Counted from the first letter of the stretch, positions 52,561 to 62,872 are shown. The stretch: 64,000 nucleotides of DNA from Alloscardovia venturai (GCF_042676605.1 NZ_JBHTHQ010000021.1:558001-622000), one strand, 5' to 3'. Notes: generated from the letters alone by a model not told the origin. Made by a program: numbers and translations.

Positions 52561-54219
52561 CTATTTCTGTAACGAAAGAATACGCGACACTACCTCCTCT
52601 ATTGTATGCGTCTGCATGAACGAAGACTCAAGCGCGCATGCGGAGTAACTTCGCGGGTCATACATTTCGATAATGAGCGGATTACAATGCGAAAAGTCAT
52701 CGTGCGAGCCTTCTCGCTGTGATAAGCCGTCCTCGTTTTCTTCGCTCTTCTGATTCGTATCTGCCGTTATCTTTGAGCGCGATAATGCTATCCTATCCCA
52801 CGACGCTGCGAGAACGTAATCAGGGTAATTCTTGAGCAATTGCCCTCTCACATACGCGCGCGTAGATTCTGGTGGGTTGTGCGTAGCAGCGGCAATTTCT
52901 GAAGAAGTGACGATATGCTGTGTGCGATGAGACACTTTATCGAAAAGCGACGAACTATCCAGCTGTGCCCATGAAATATCCATTGCCTTCAGCACTGCAT
53001 CATTCCACGTCATGCCTTTACGACGTCGCATCTTTTCCATGATCTGCCACTTGGCAAACCATTCTATGCGACTAGCAGGCTGAGTAAGTTCTAGCCTTTC
53101 GTCATCAGATGCCTGAGATATCTGAGCCGCGTCTTTCAAAACATCCGTCCACATCATGACAGTATCCTTCGTGTCTTGATCTGGCCACAGAGGATTGCCA
53201 TGAATATCTGTATCGTAAATTTCAGCAGCTACAGCATACACCCATGAACGTAGGCGAAGTTGAAGCTGAAAAGCGGTAAGTTTTTCACCGTTTTCCAATT
53301 CAAAACTCTGATGCAGACTTGTATCATGTGAGACGGCATGGAGCGCAGAAACTGGGTCAAGGATGCTGCAGGATTGAACGACATCATCCACATTCAGACC
53401 ACGCTCTATGCTTGTTTCTAATGCCCAAAAAATTAAGCTTGTCGTACCAAACTTCAAAAACTGAGGGACATCCATGCGGTTGGCATCGCCGACGATGACA
53501 TGAAAACGACGGTATGCGTCTGTAGAATGAGGCTCATCACGAGTGTTGACGATAGGACGGTCGAAAGTCGTTTGTAGCCCAACTTTCATCGTGAAGAAAT
53601 CAGCACGCTGACTGAGCTGGAAGCCAGGAATCTCACTTGTGACACCGATACCTACGCGACCTGTTCCTGTGTAAATTTGACGCGATACTGCATGCGCAGT
53701 AAATATCGTACTGAGGATATCAAAGGGGACTCCACGCCTGATTTGATAATTCTCATGACTTCCCCAACTCGCACCCTTACCGTCAGTATTATTGCGATAT
53801 AAAGTTATGGGACGACCCTGTGAAGAAACAGTCTGTGCGTACTCACGCATCTCAGCATCCCCAGCACGGTCAAAAGTAATCACTTCACGCGGTGACATCA
53901 CTTCAGGCGACGAATACTCAGGATGTGCATGGTCCACATAGACTCGCCCGCCATTGACATGAGGGACGTTCGTGACCTGGAGCTGCGGGATATCTGTGAG
54001 AAGATCCGAGCGCACATGAGCACGTTCAGTATGGAAGCCGCGCGCGTCATGCGTAGGACTTTCATGACCGTAATCCCATCGGATATGAGCCGTGCCCGGA
54101 TTAAGTTTGCGAGCGGCAGCGATGACGTCATACGACAGTTGCGCGTGATTTTCCCACTGTCCACCTCGACTCGCGATACCATACTCAGTTTCGCTACCCA
54201 TCACGCGGCGAACTGTCAT
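52561..54219 (-). CDS. dop: Deamidase/depupylase of Pup (Dop)
   Basis: A 552-residue PafA homologue that converts the Pup C-terminal Gln to Glu and also removes Pup from targets. The N-terminus VRRVMGSETEYGIASRG carries the active-site region, followed by the ~40-residue Dop-specific loop (residues ~40-85), then GRVYVDHAHPEYSSPEVMS and NTDGKGASWGSHENYQ. AAAGGAGAG precedes the ATG. It is transcribed after mpa and before the phosphatase gene and pup. A polar, acidic insert lies near residue 495. All conserved blocks seem present. Confidence 0.96.
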   Translation of the reverse strand: MTVRRVMGSETEYGIASRGGQWENHAQLSYDVIAAARKLNPGTAHIRWDYGHESPTHDARGFHTERAHVRSDLLTDIPQLQVTNVPHVNGGRVYVDHAHPEYSSPEVMSPREVITFDRAGDAEMREYAQTVSSQGRPITLYRNNTDGKGASWGSHENYQIRRGVPFDILSTIFTAHAVSRQIYTGTGRVGIGVTSEIPGFQLSQRADFFTMKVGLQTTFDRPIVNTRDEPHSTDAYRRFHVIVGDANRMDVPQFLKFGTTSLIFWALETSIERGLNVDDVVQSCSILDPVSALHAVSHDTSLHQSFELENGEKLTAFQLQLRLRSWVYAVAAEIYDTDIHGNPLWPDQDTKDTVMMWTDVLKDAAQISQASDDERLELTQPASRIEWFAKWQIMEKMRRRKGMTWNDAVLKAMDISWAQLDSSSLFDKVSHRTQHIVTSSEIAAATHNPPESTRAYVRGQLLKNYPDYVLAASWDRIALSRSKITADTNQKSEENEDGLSQREGSHDDFSHCNPLIIEMYDPRSYSACALESSFMQTHTIEEVVSRILSLQK

Positions 54220-54313
54220 GCTTTCTCTCCTTTATTCCTTATGACGAACTGACCCGCACGCTGAGCTTACATATATGAGCGCATTGCCTTTTCATCATCA
54301 CTTTTGTCGCATA

Positions 54314-55957
54314 TCACAATGTTTTCTTAGTATCCTCCAGAGGATGCATCGTCACAGATAAGACATGTGTCGCGCCAAAATCTATTACTAGCGGCCAGCT
54401 TGGCAGCGGTAATTGCGCACACATGGCATATATATCGTCGAATTCTGCACGCACGGCATCAGTGAGAAGCTGCTCATTAAGAAGAGCTATCGACACATTA
54501 CCAGAATCTAGCAATCTATGCCCATCTCCATTCTTCAGGGATTTCTTAACTGCCATCATCTTCGCACGATCTACAATACTTTTGAGTCTCGCACCAGAAA
54601 TCATGTCGCTCATACACAGAGTTTTCTCGCCACGTTGTGTATGAACGGTGGCAATAACTTTTCTCGGATCAAAAATTACATCCACAATCGTATCGATAAG
54701 CTGATGCACATTGCCCTGTGCGATATGGTCATTCATATATCGTTGCAGGATTGCCACTGCTTGAGTTTTTGTCGGCGCCCCAATGGAAATCTTGATATCT
54801 AAACGTCCAGGGCGTAGAACTGCCGGATCAATCATGTCGAGACGATTTGAAGCGCCGATAACGACGACGTTCTTCAAATCTTCCATACCATCTAACTCTG
54901 CTAAGAACTGCGGAACAATAGTCGTCTCCATGTCTGAAGACACACCTGTACCACGAGTACGCAACAGGGAATCCATCTCGTCAATGAAGATAACGACAGG
55001 TTTATCTTCGGAAGCAATCTGACGTGCACGCGCAAAAGCCATACGAATCATACGCTCTGCCTCGCCGACATACTTGCTTAAAACTTCCGGTCCGCGTACT
55101 GATAAGAACGCCCCCGACACCACTCCAGTATCCTTTCTACTGTCCTTCGCATCGCTTGAATTAGAACGGGATGCATTGTTTAGGGTACGAGATGCAGAGC
55201 GTGAGTCATGGGAGACAAGCGAGTGAGCAATTGCTTTCGCCAACATAGTCTTTCCATTGCCCGGAGGACCGTAAAGTACTATGCCTTTTGCCGCATGCAG
55301 TCCATAAAACTCATACAAATCACGATGGAGGAAAGGTAGCTCAATCGTGTCTCGGATCTGCTCAATCTGCTCATCTAATCCTCCGATATCATCGAAACTT
55401 ATATCAGGGTATTCTTCTATAACGAGTTCTTGAGCTTTGTGAGATTCTAAAACATCAAGTGCGAAAAGACCATCGTCATCGACAAGTACTGCATCGTCCA
55501 CCTCAATATCATGATTGACTGCGCGGTGAGCTGGGCGAACTATCGTCTGATTTCCACTGGCATCGGTTATGAGGATACGTTGTCCCTGAAGAATCTGTTT
55601 TACTGTAGCGACATGTCCCGTCGAGGGGTAATCACCTGTGCGCACAACGCGCATCTGTTCGTCGAGGAGCACATTCTGACCTGCACGTAACGTGTTGACG
55701 TTGACATGTGGCGATACAGTCACAATCATATGACGATGGTTCATAACCACTTTAACGCTAACATGATGAAACCCATCGACCACTCGGTCAGAATCAATAC
55801 GTAGAAAAATAGCGCGTGTCAATGGCGGATTTGCTAAAGAAGACATTGTATGCTGAGCTTCACGCAGTTGCTCCGTAGCTTTCTTGAGCGCTTGAGCTAA
55901 TGCATGATTACGCGCGCGTAAGCGGTCCAACTGCTGAATATCATCGCTGTCAGTCAT
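54314..55957 (-). CDS. mpa: Mpa/ARC AAA+ ATPase without proteasome-docking tail
   Basis: A 547-residue ring ATPase that recognises Pup-tagged proteins and unfolds them. An N-terminal coiled coil (residues ~8-50: LRARNHALAQALKKATEQL) binds Pup. Two OB folds follow, then the AAA module with Walker A YGPPGNGKTMLAKAI near 230, Walker B VVIFIDEMDSL near 322, and sensor/arginine region LRPGRLDIKI. A Ser-rich insert follows Walker A. The C-terminus reads MHPLEDTKKTL; the terminal Gln-Tyr-Leu tail by which Mpa opens the 20S gate is missing. The start at 55957 has GGAGGAG before it; the longer frame is not conserved. Confidence 0.95.
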   Translation of the reverse strand: MTDSDDIQQLDRLRARNHALAQALKKATEQLREAQHTMSSLANPPLTRAIFLRIDSDRVVDGFHHVSVKVVMNHRHMIVTVSPHVNVNTLRAGQNVLLDEQMRVVRTGDYPSTGHVATVKQILQGQRILITDASGNQTIVRPAHRAVNHDIEVDDAVLVDDDGLFALDVLESHKAQELVIEEYPDISFDDIGGLDEQIEQIRDTIELPFLHRDLYEFYGLHAAKGIVLYGPPGNGKTMLAKAIAHSLVSHDSRSASRTLNNASRSNSSDAKDSRKDTGVVSGAFLSVRGPEVLSKYVGEAERMIRMAFARARQIASEDKPVVIFIDEMDSLLRTRGTGVSSDMETTIVPQFLAELDGMEDLKNVVVIGASNRLDMIDPAVLRPGRLDIKISIGAPTKTQAVAILQRYMNDHIAQGNVHQLIDTIVDVIFDPRKVIATVHTQRGEKTLCMSDMISGARLKSIVDRAKMMAVKKSLKNGDGHRLLDSGNVSIALLNEQLLTDAVRAEFDDIYAMCAQLPLPSWPLVIDFGATHVLSVTMHPLEDTKKTL

Positions 55958-56038
55958 GTCTCCTCCTATACGTTCTAAGGCTACCGCAGTATGAAACGGC
56001 ATGCTAACGCATCTCATGTGTGGCGTTACTATCGATGT

Positions 56039-56713
56039 ATGAAGCGTCTTATCGTTATGGACATCGATTCCACACTTATCGAAGAAGAAGTTATTGACGA
56101 GCTTGGAGCGGCATGCGGACACAAAGATGCCATTGCAGAAATTACTCGCGCTGCGATGAACGGAGAAATTGATTTTAGTCAAGCTCTTCGTCAGCGAGTG
56201 AGCCTTCTTCGAGGACTTGATACCTCCATTTACGACAGGGTATATCAGCGTTTACACGTCACCTATGGCGCTCAGGAACTCATCACTACTGCGCATGCGC
56301 GCGGTTGGAAGGTGGGAGTTGTTTCAGGCGGATTTTATGAAATCGCTGACAAACTCGTCGCGGACCTTAAAATCGATTATTGCCTAGCACATACGCTGGG
56401 AGTACAGACTGATGGAACTCTTGACGGCACCGTCACATCACCAATCGTCACAAAAGATACAAAGCTATCTGCTCTCCGCACGTGGGCTGAGCGCGAAGGA
56501 ATTCCCCTCAGCGCAACTGTAGCCATCGGCGACGGCGCAAATGATATCCCGATGATTCAAGCGGCAGGGATTGGCATCGCATTTTGCGCAAAACCTGTAA
56601 CTCGTCAAGCAGCACCCTACCATATCGACGAGCGAAATCTTAGCTCTGTTCTTGACATCATAAGCCACGTGTATGAGGCAAACGAATCCCTCAGAGGTAC
56701 ACGCAACGTGTAG
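56039..56713 (+). CDS. serB: Phosphoserine phosphatase
   Basis: A 224-residue HAD-superfamily phosphatase, the last step of serine synthesis. Motif I is VMDIDSTLIEEEV (nucleophile first Asp), motif II VVSGGFYE, motif III TKDTK with lysine, and motif IV IGDGANDIPMIQAAGIGIAF. This is the short SerB without an N-terminal ACT domain. A longer in-frame start at 55991 exists but the ATG at 56039 gives the conserved beginning MKRLIVMDID. Divergent from mpa with 81 bases between them. Confidence 0.94.
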   Translation: MKRLIVMDIDSTLIEEEVIDELGAACGHKDAIAEITRAAMNGEIDFSQALRQRVSLLRGLDTSIYDRVYQRLHVTYGAQELITTAHARGWKVGVVSGGFYEIADKLVADLKIDYCLAHTLGVQTDGTLDGTVTSPIVTKDTKLSALRTWAEREGIPLSATVAIGDGANDIPMIQAAGIGIAFCAKPVTRQAAPYHIDERNLSSVLDIISHVYEANESLRGTRNV

Positions 56714-56762
56714 TAGATGTCGATAGCTGCCCTTGCGGCACTCTTTTCGCTTGTCCCTTTTA

Positions 56763-58322
56763 TTATTTCTTTCGCAGTATAGAAATAAACATTTGATCCG
56801 TATCATGGATGTGCTCAAAAAGTTGCATATCACGCGGAGCTTTATGAGCGTTTTCCTGCGGAACAGGGATGCCTGTATTTAAGCCATGAAGGACATTTGG
56901 TACATCCACGCGCTGTACATCTGCATGTAAAGCAAGAACTGAATCTACAATTTCACGGGTCTCTGCGAGTGCTGGAGAGCATGTCACATATGCCACAACA
57001 CCCCCAGACTTCAACGCGTTGATAGCACTATCGAGGAGTCCTCGTTGTATATCAACGAGCTCTTCAATATCTTCCCTGCTTTTGCGCCATCGCGCTTCTG
57101 GACGCCGACGAAGCGCTCCGAGGCCTGAGCATGGAGCATCAACAAGAATACGGTCGAATGTCTCCGGTTTCATAGTGCCAAACTCGCGACCGTCAAGACC
57201 TGTGATCTCACCGAGAGTAGTGCTATCGATAGCACGCAGATTGTCTTCTACCAGATGACACCGATGCTCATGCGGCTCATTTGCATTGAGCTGCGCACCA
57301 CGTTGCTGTGCGATGGCGGCTAAAAGTGCCGTCTTTCCCCCTGGTCCAGCGCACATGTCGAGCCACTGCTCACGGTAAGTATGCTGCGTCGTATAGCTTT
57401 CAAGATTTTTGTCAGTTTCTATCGGTGCATTTGCGAGCGCGAGCGCAGCAAGTTGACTTCCTTCGTCTTCTATTCCGACAGTTCCAGACTGCACCTCCGA
57501 AATTGTTTCAGGGTTTACGCCGGTTACTCGCAAAGTGTATGGTGAAAGTTTTCCACGATGGTAGCGAGCTCCTATCGCATCTAGTTCTTTTTCAACGTCC
57601 TCAACAGATGCCAGAGACGGTCTCACGCACAATGTCACAGCGGGTGCACTATTATCCGCTGCGAGCATCGCGCTCACAGACTCAATGTCGATGTCGTTAC
57701 CATGTATAGCGTTACTAGAGTAGCCTGCAGCATTCCACGCTTCTGAAAGTTCTCGAACTATCCATTTTGGATGTGAATATCGCACAGCTAATCGTTGTAT
57801 TTTTACATCTTCAGCGGCTGTGTGAGGCGACTTTTGGATGCGCGAGGTGACGTTAACCTCCCATTGGCGACGGTCGTATGCCACGATTTTGTGCATGAGG
57901 GCATTGACAAATCCGGTAGTCTGCTTACCTACGCGCTTTCGTGCTACGATGACAGTTTCGTTGACAGCCGCATATTCAGCCACGTTCATGAAAAGCCATT
58001 GATATGCTCCCAGCCGTAAGACATTGACAAGTTTAGTATTGATGGTTTTGGCGGGCTTCTTATGTGCCGCTTCGATAACGGCATCAAGAAACATGCGCCA
58101 TCGTAGCGTACCGTATACAGCATCGGTGATGAAACTTTTATCTGCGGTAGGAAGTTTGTACGCACGTAATACTTGCGGAAGAAGTAAATTTGCGTAACCG
58201 TCAGTGTCATCTACACGTTCGAGCACATCATATGCGAGCGTTCGGGCAGAGGGCGCGTTAAGCTCGCGTATTCGCTGCCGTCTCGCATTTTCCTCACGAC
58301 GATGTTTACGCTCCTTACTCAC
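56763..58322 (-). CDS. rsmB: 16S rRNA m5C methyltransferase RsmB
   Basis: A 519-residue RNA cytosine-C5 methyltransferase with an N-terminal NusB-like RNA-binding domain (residues ~25-160: ARTLAYDVLERVDDTDGYAN). The Rossmann methyltransferase part has MCAGPGGKTALLAAIA, DAPCSGLGALRRRPEARW (motif IV cysteine) and VTCSPALAETREIV (catalytic cysteine). It probably modifies C967-equivalent in 16S rRNA. I start it at the GTG at 58322, which has GAAGGAG at proper distance and overlaps the fmt stop by 8 bases; an upstream ATG at 58352 is less likely. fmt-rsmB pairing is common. Confidence 0.94.
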   Translation of the reverse strand: MSKERKHRREENARRQRIRELNAPSARTLAYDVLERVDDTDGYANLLLPQVLRAYKLPTADKSFITDAVYGTLRWRMFLDAVIEAAHKKPAKTINTKLVNVLRLGAYQWLFMNVAEYAAVNETVIVARKRVGKQTTGFVNALMHKIVAYDRRQWEVNVTSRIQKSPHTAAEDVKIQRLAVRYSHPKWIVRELSEAWNAAGYSSNAIHGNDIDIESVSAMLAADNSAPAVTLCVRPSLASVEDVEKELDAIGARYHRGKLSPYTLRVTGVNPETISEVQSGTVGIEDEGSQLAALALANAPIETDKNLESYTTQHTYREQWLDMCAGPGGKTALLAAIAQQRGAQLNANEPHEHRCHLVEDNLRAIDSTTLGEITGLDGREFGTMKPETFDRILVDAPCSGLGALRRRPEARWRKSREDIEELVDIQRGLLDSAINALKSGGVVAYVTCSPALAETREIVDSVLALHADVQRVDVPNVLHGLNTGIPVPQENAHKAPRDMQLFEHIHDTDQMFISILRKK

Positions 58323-59274
58323 AGTGCGCTCCTTCGACGAGTCTAGCGCCACGCGCCCAATCTGCTGCTAGCATTTGCTTCTTCCCCTGCGCTTTAACCT
58401 GCTTGATTTCTAACGGATATGTAGACGTTCCCAGCCATACATGTTTCTTCGTCACCTTGAGCTGCCCCGGAGCAGGCTTGTCCGTTCCAAAATCGGTCGT
58501 TTCATCGATGACGGCTTCAAGGATGTTTAATTTTAACGGTTCCTCATCACCATTATGCAACATCGTCCACGCGCCGGGCTGCGGAGTGCATGCACGGATT
58601 TGCCTATCAAGCGCAAAAGCAGGAACGTCTAAGCGAAGACGCGCATCGTCAGGGTGAATCTTTGCTGCATGCTCGAAGGCACCTTCCGTCTGAGGCTGCG
58701 GGATGATAGCACCGTCGATCAGTCCTTGAAGTGCTGACCGTAAAAGTAAAGCACCATCGAGAGAAAGTCTGTCGAGAAGTTGTCCTGAAGTCTCATGCGT
58801 ACCGATCTTAGTGGTGGACTGCGCCACGATAGGACCATCGTCCAACCCCGGTCCTATGCGAAATACGGTCGCACCGGTTATGTCATCACCTGCCCAGATA
58901 GCCCGCTGCACCGGAGCCGCACCACGCCACTGCGGCAAAAGTGAGAAGTGAAGGTTGTACCACCCACCAGGAATAGCATCTAAAGCCTCCTGACGAAGAA
59001 GATTGCCATACGCAACGACAGCAGCCATTTCCGGTTTAAATTCATCCAGCGAAGCAAAAAACTCTTCCGTACGCGGATTGGCTTCAATGACAGGTAGCCC
59101 TAGCTCATGAGCCGCTTCCTTTACCGGACTTGGCATGAGCCTACGCCCACGACCCTGGGGCGCATCCGGACGTGTCAATACTGCTACTACCTCGATATCG
59201 CCACCCGCCTCAACAAGTGCTCTCAATGGTGCAACAGCAACATCAGGTGTACCGGCAAAAAGAATTCGTGTCAT
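58315..59274 (-). CDS. fmt: Methionyl-tRNA formyltransferase
   Basis: A 319-residue enzyme that formylates initiator Met-tRNA using 10-formyl-THF. The N-terminal Rossmann part begins ILFAGTPDVAVAPLRAL and contains PDAPQGRGRRLMPSPVKE. The catalytic/hydride loop is NLHFSLLPQWRGAAPVQRAI, followed by GLDDGPIVAQ. The C-terminal OB-like domain is complete. Same strand and one operon with rsmB (overlap) and probably downstream of priA (59 bases). Confidence 0.97.
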   Translation of the reverse strand: MTRILFAGTPDVAVAPLRALVEAGGDIEVVAVLTRPDAPQGRGRRLMPSPVKEAAHELGLPVIEANPRTEEFFASLDEFKPEMAAVVAYGNLLRQEALDAIPGGWYNLHFSLLPQWRGAAPVQRAIWAGDDITGATVFRIGPGLDDGPIVAQSTTKIGTHETSGQLLDRLSLDGALLLRSALQGLIDGAIIPQPQTEGAFEHAAKIHPDDARLRLDVPAFALDRQIRACTPQPGAWTMLHNGDEEPLKLNILEAVIDETTDFGTDKPAPGQLKVTKKHVWLGTSTYPLEIKQVKAQGKKQMLAADWARGARLVEGAHCE

Positions 59275-59333
59275 AGCTGCTCCTTAAATCTCTTCACTTG
59301 TATAGTAGAGCCTTGTTTATATTACGGGTTTCT

Positions 59334-61595
59334 TTATAGTAGAGTCTTCGGATTGATATGGAAATGAAGTTCTGGCGCATTGCGCTGAGCACTATGACGA
59401 GCAAGCGAACAATGAAGGCTAGAAACGAGTTTTCCTCGATTCTCACGAGTAACGCGAATAATGCATTGCACTCGCTCATACAAACCATCTATGTACTGCT
59501 GTCGTACCGTAGCAGATAGCGCCTTAGGCACTGGGCCAAGTACAGCTGGCAGCTCTCCCATAGTCGTCATTACCGTTTCAAGCCCACCAAAATCAGTTGT
59601 CACATCGCGAATAGCCTGCTCCACGCTAGAACGCTCCCCCCATACAAGCGCGGCAGCGACATACGGCGGTAGTCCAGTTTCTGCAGCATCCAGGACTTCT
59701 TGCTGAGCTAAAAATTTAGGTTTCCACAGTGTTAATGCCTGCACCACGGTCTTCTCAGCCTCTCCAATAATAAGTGCTTGCCCACCTTCATCATGTGGCT
59801 TTGCTAGAGCTACCACTGAGCCCCAGTTCATCATTGTATCGATTCGTTGATCTAACGATGATCCATATAAGCTCGTCCACGCATCAACGATTGCAACACT
59901 CTCATATCCCACATCGTGCCCATTACGCGGGTCTCGCACGCGCGGTTCACTCCCCGGCGTCGCTATGACAAGAGCCGGCTTGCTCTCAATGTCTTCAACT
60001 ACTCCGCGCGGTTGCGTAGGCGTTGATATAATGACAGGAACTCGCGGAATGAGTGTAGCAAGTTCTTGTGCTGTCCCTTCAGTACCCACATGAAGCAGTC
60101 TCATTTTCGTACTACCACAATGCTGACATTTCCAATCTGTAGCGACGGTAGAGCACCACTGGCATACAGACAGACCACGCCCCATATGCCCGTCCACTTT
60201 CCTTGGCATGAGCGGTCCTAGGCATCTGCGACACCGTGCAATTTTCCTGCACTGAGCACAGCACTCGACCGCTGCCTGTGAACGCGCGGGAATTGATAGC
60301 AGTACTGGTCCTTTTTCTGCGGCTTCCCGCAAGACACGCACAGCAGTGGACGGGACCCTCGCACCGATAGTTGGATCCTCAAGGCGGTTCAGCTCAGCTC
60401 TGTCTAAATGCCGTATCCACGGTAACTGTGTTGAAATAGCAGAATGTGAACCATGTACTTCTATCATCGCCGCGCTGTGATGATTAAGCTGCCATTGATT
60501 TTCTTGGCTGCGCACGTAGCCCATGGAAACAACGAGACCGTTGCTACGGTAAGCGCGAAGGCGGACGACATCGCGCACATTAGGGTATGGAGTAAAGCCA
60601 TCCCAATTCTGATACACCGTATCGTGAAAAGTAATATACACACTGCCCGGTGTAACTGGAGCATACATTGCTGCCCGCGTTCCTATGACGCAGCCGACAA
60701 GACCTCGTGCTATCGCGAGATATGAGCGGTATCTGTCCGCAGCAGATTGTGCTGCTGTCAAGTAGACAAAATTCCCTGTCCATTTTCCTGTAGTGTCGTC
60801 ACGGTGAAAACTATCCATGCCGATGTGGCTCAGCGCTTCCGCAATATCACTAATACGCCGCGTGCCGGGGACAATGATGACCACTTGTCGGTGAAGACTG
60901 CGAGCACGAGCTACTAGCCAGGCTATATCGCGTGACCATTGAGAAGCACCTGGAAGACAGTCCCACACGATATGTTCTGGCGCCCCCGTGACGGTTAATG
61001 CATGTGCGACGTCAGACATATGTGTGTACTGCATGTCGAGTTGCGCAAAACCGTTTTTAGCATGGTCTATTACCTGGGCGTCTAGCGTATCAACGTCGCC
61101 GTGAGAACGCTCGATAGCGTCTATATCCTGCTCAACTTTTGCCACTCTCGGTGGAACAGCTAAACGTATGACATTTGCGATACTCCCGCCAAAATATTGA
61201 GCGATACGTTCAATCTGCACGCGCATATGTGCATCAAGCTGGGCATACATGCCGAGCACTCGTTCTAGGGGTTTCAGCGCGGCTACTGACGTGCGTGAAG
61301 AGTCTACTCTTTCCCAAATAATTCCTGAGCATCGTCTATTGCCAAAACGCACACGGACCAATCTGCCTGGTTGTGCCTCCCGCGAAAGTTTTTCTGGGAC
61401 ATAGTAATCAAAAAGCTGACCAAGATGTGGCGCTTGAACGTCAAGGGCGACACGAACAATAGGCAGCTGCTGGGCAGGTCGAAGTTCCGCTTTTATCTGA
61501 GCTTCAACTTGTCGAGCAGTACGCGGCTTGCGTGAATGCTTCGCTAACCCGTCTAAAGCGGGCTGCTCAGCATACAACGCTGCTGCGTCTGTCAT
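59334..61595 (-). CDS. priA: Primosome protein PriA, actinobacterial form lacking helicase motifs
   Basis: A 753-residue PriA homologue. The N-terminal DNA-binding domain is present (VRVALDVQAPHLGQLFDYYVPEKL, then RVRFGNRRCSGII). Two zinc clusters of cysteines follow near residues 460-520 (CCAQCRKIARCRRC, CQWCS, CQHCGS). The helicase core is decayed: the expected Walker A G-x-G-K-T is replaced by LPGASQWSRDIAWLV and no DEEH box is seen. Such ATPase-dead PriA is known in actinobacteria, where it likely acts as a loading factor in replication restart. GGAGG lies 10 bases before the ATG at 61595, chosen over 61637. Confidence 0.9.
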   Translation of the reverse strand: MTDAAALYAEQPALDGLAKHSRKPRTARQVEAQIKAELRPAQQLPIVRVALDVQAPHLGQLFDYYVPEKLSREAQPGRLVRVRFGNRRCSGIIWERVDSSRTSVAALKPLERVLGMYAQLDAHMRVQIERIAQYFGGSIANVIRLAVPPRVAKVEQDIDAIERSHGDVDTLDAQVIDHAKNGFAQLDMQYTHMSDVAHALTVTGAPEHIVWDCLPGASQWSRDIAWLVARARSLHRQVVIIVPGTRRISDIAEALSHIGMDSFHRDDTTGKWTGNFVYLTAAQSAADRYRSYLAIARGLVGCVIGTRAAMYAPVTPGSVYITFHDTVYQNWDGFTPYPNVRDVVRLRAYRSNGLVVSMGYVRSQENQWQLNHHSAAMIEVHGSHSAISTQLPWIRHLDRAELNRLEDPTIGARVPSTAVRVLREAAEKGPVLLSIPARSQAAVECCAQCRKIARCRRCLGPLMPRKVDGHMGRGLSVCQWCSTVATDWKCQHCGSTKMRLLHVGTEGTAQELATLIPRVPVIISTPTQPRGVVEDIESKPALVIATPGSEPRVRDPRNGHDVGYESVAIVDAWTSLYGSSLDQRIDTMMNWGSVVALAKPHDEGGQALIIGEAEKTVVQALTLWKPKFLAQQEVLDAAETGLPPYVAAALVWGERSSVEQAIRDVTTDFGGLETVMTTMGELPAVLGPVPKALSATVRQQYIDGLYERVQCIIRVTRENRGKLVSSLHCSLARHSAQRNAPELHFHINPKTLL

Positions 61596-61654
61596 AAGTT
61601 CGATTCCTCCTTTGCTCATGAAGGCGTGTAGTGACATACATGTCGCCTATTTGT

Positions 61655-62872
61655 TTATAGCAACGCCTCTACGGCAGCCCTCAACTCTTGAACACGATTC
61701 GTCTGCTCCCATGCAAACTCAGGACGTCCAAAATGACCGTATGCTGCTGTGCGAACATATCCCGGCTCAAGAAGGTTGAGTTCGTCAATGATTGCAGCAG
61801 GTCTTAAGTCAAATACCTGTTTCACTGCCTTCTCAATTATCTGGCGCAGCATAGTTTCAGTCCCAAACGTATTCACATAGACAGAGACGGGATGAGCAAC
61901 GCCGATAGCATATGCCACTTGAACTTCGACACGATGAGCTAATTGTGCAGCGACGATATTTTTTGCCACCCACCGAGCAGCATACGCAGCAGAGCGATCC
62001 ACCTTAGAAGGGTCTTTGCCAGAAAATGCCCCACCGCCATGGTGTCCCGCACCGCCATACGTATCCACGATAATCTTTCTACCTGTCAGACCAGCATCTG
62101 CAAGAGGCCCACCCTTGATAAACGAACCTGTAGGATTGACAAGTAAGGTAATGTCGTCGTGCTTAATTGTGCTGCCGCACACGTCATCAAGCACGGGACG
62201 GACGACATTATCGTATACGTGCTCACGAATCCACTCGCGATTAACATCTGGATCATGCTGAGTAGAGACTACTACTGTGTCAACGCGAAGTGGTCTATCA
62301 TCCGCATCATACTCAACGGTAACCTGCGTTTTCCCGTCAGGTCGCAATGACGGCACGATACCCTCATGACGAACGTAAGCCAAACGCTGAGCAAGCCTAT
62401 GGGCGAGAACTATAGGTAACGGCATAAGCTCTCGTGACTCGTCAGACGCATATCCAAACATCAAGCCCTGATCTCCTGCGCCTTGAAGCTCGTAGCGCTG
62501 CTCATCACTGCTGAGAGCATCACCTGCAGATGCCGCACGAATCTTTGCATCCACACCTTGATTGATCTCTGCAGACTGCTCTACGAGACCTACCTGGATA
62601 GGAACAGTATCAGCGTCTACACCGATTTCAGTGCTGGTATAACCGATATTTTTGAGGACTCGACGTGCAACTGATACAACATCTACGTGTGCCGTGGATG
62701 ACACTTCGCCAAAAATCATGAAACCGCTTGCCTGAGCACATGTTTCTGCGGCAACGTGCGCATGAGAATCTTTTTCAAGGTATGCATCCAGAATTGCATC
62801 AGAAATCTGATCGCATACCTTATCAGGATGTCCTTCAGTTACTGATTCTGATGTGAAAAAATGGGTATCCAT
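61655..62872 (-). CDS. metK: S-adenosylmethionine synthetase
   Basis: A 405-residue enzyme making S-adenosylmethionine from methionine and ATP. The N-terminus FFTSESVTEGHPDKVCDQIS is diagnostic, as are GAGDQGLMFGYASDE, GGAFSGKDPSKVDRSAAY and AHPVSVYVNTFGT. Length fits the family. No SAM riboswitch is seen in the 229 bases upstream. It precedes priA by 59 bases, and rpoZ lies upstream behind a terminator. Confidence 0.98.
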   Translation of the reverse strand: MDTHFFTSESVTEGHPDKVCDQISDAILDAYLEKDSHAHVAAETCAQASGFMIFGEVSSTAHVDVVSVARRVLKNIGYTSTEIGVDADTVPIQVGLVEQSAEINQGVDAKIRAASAGDALSSDEQRYELQGAGDQGLMFGYASDESRELMPLPIVLAHRLAQRLAYVRHEGIVPSLRPDGKTQVTVEYDADDRPLRVDTVVVSTQHDPDVNREWIREHVYDNVVRPVLDDVCGSTIKHDDITLLVNPTGSFIKGGPLADAGLTGRKIIVDTYGGAGHHGGGAFSGKDPSKVDRSAAYAARWVAKNIVAAQLAHRVEVQVAYAIGVAHPVSVYVNTFGTETMLRQIIEKAVKQVFDLRPAAIIDELNLLEPGYVRTAAYGHFGRPEFAWEQTNRVQELRAAVEALL

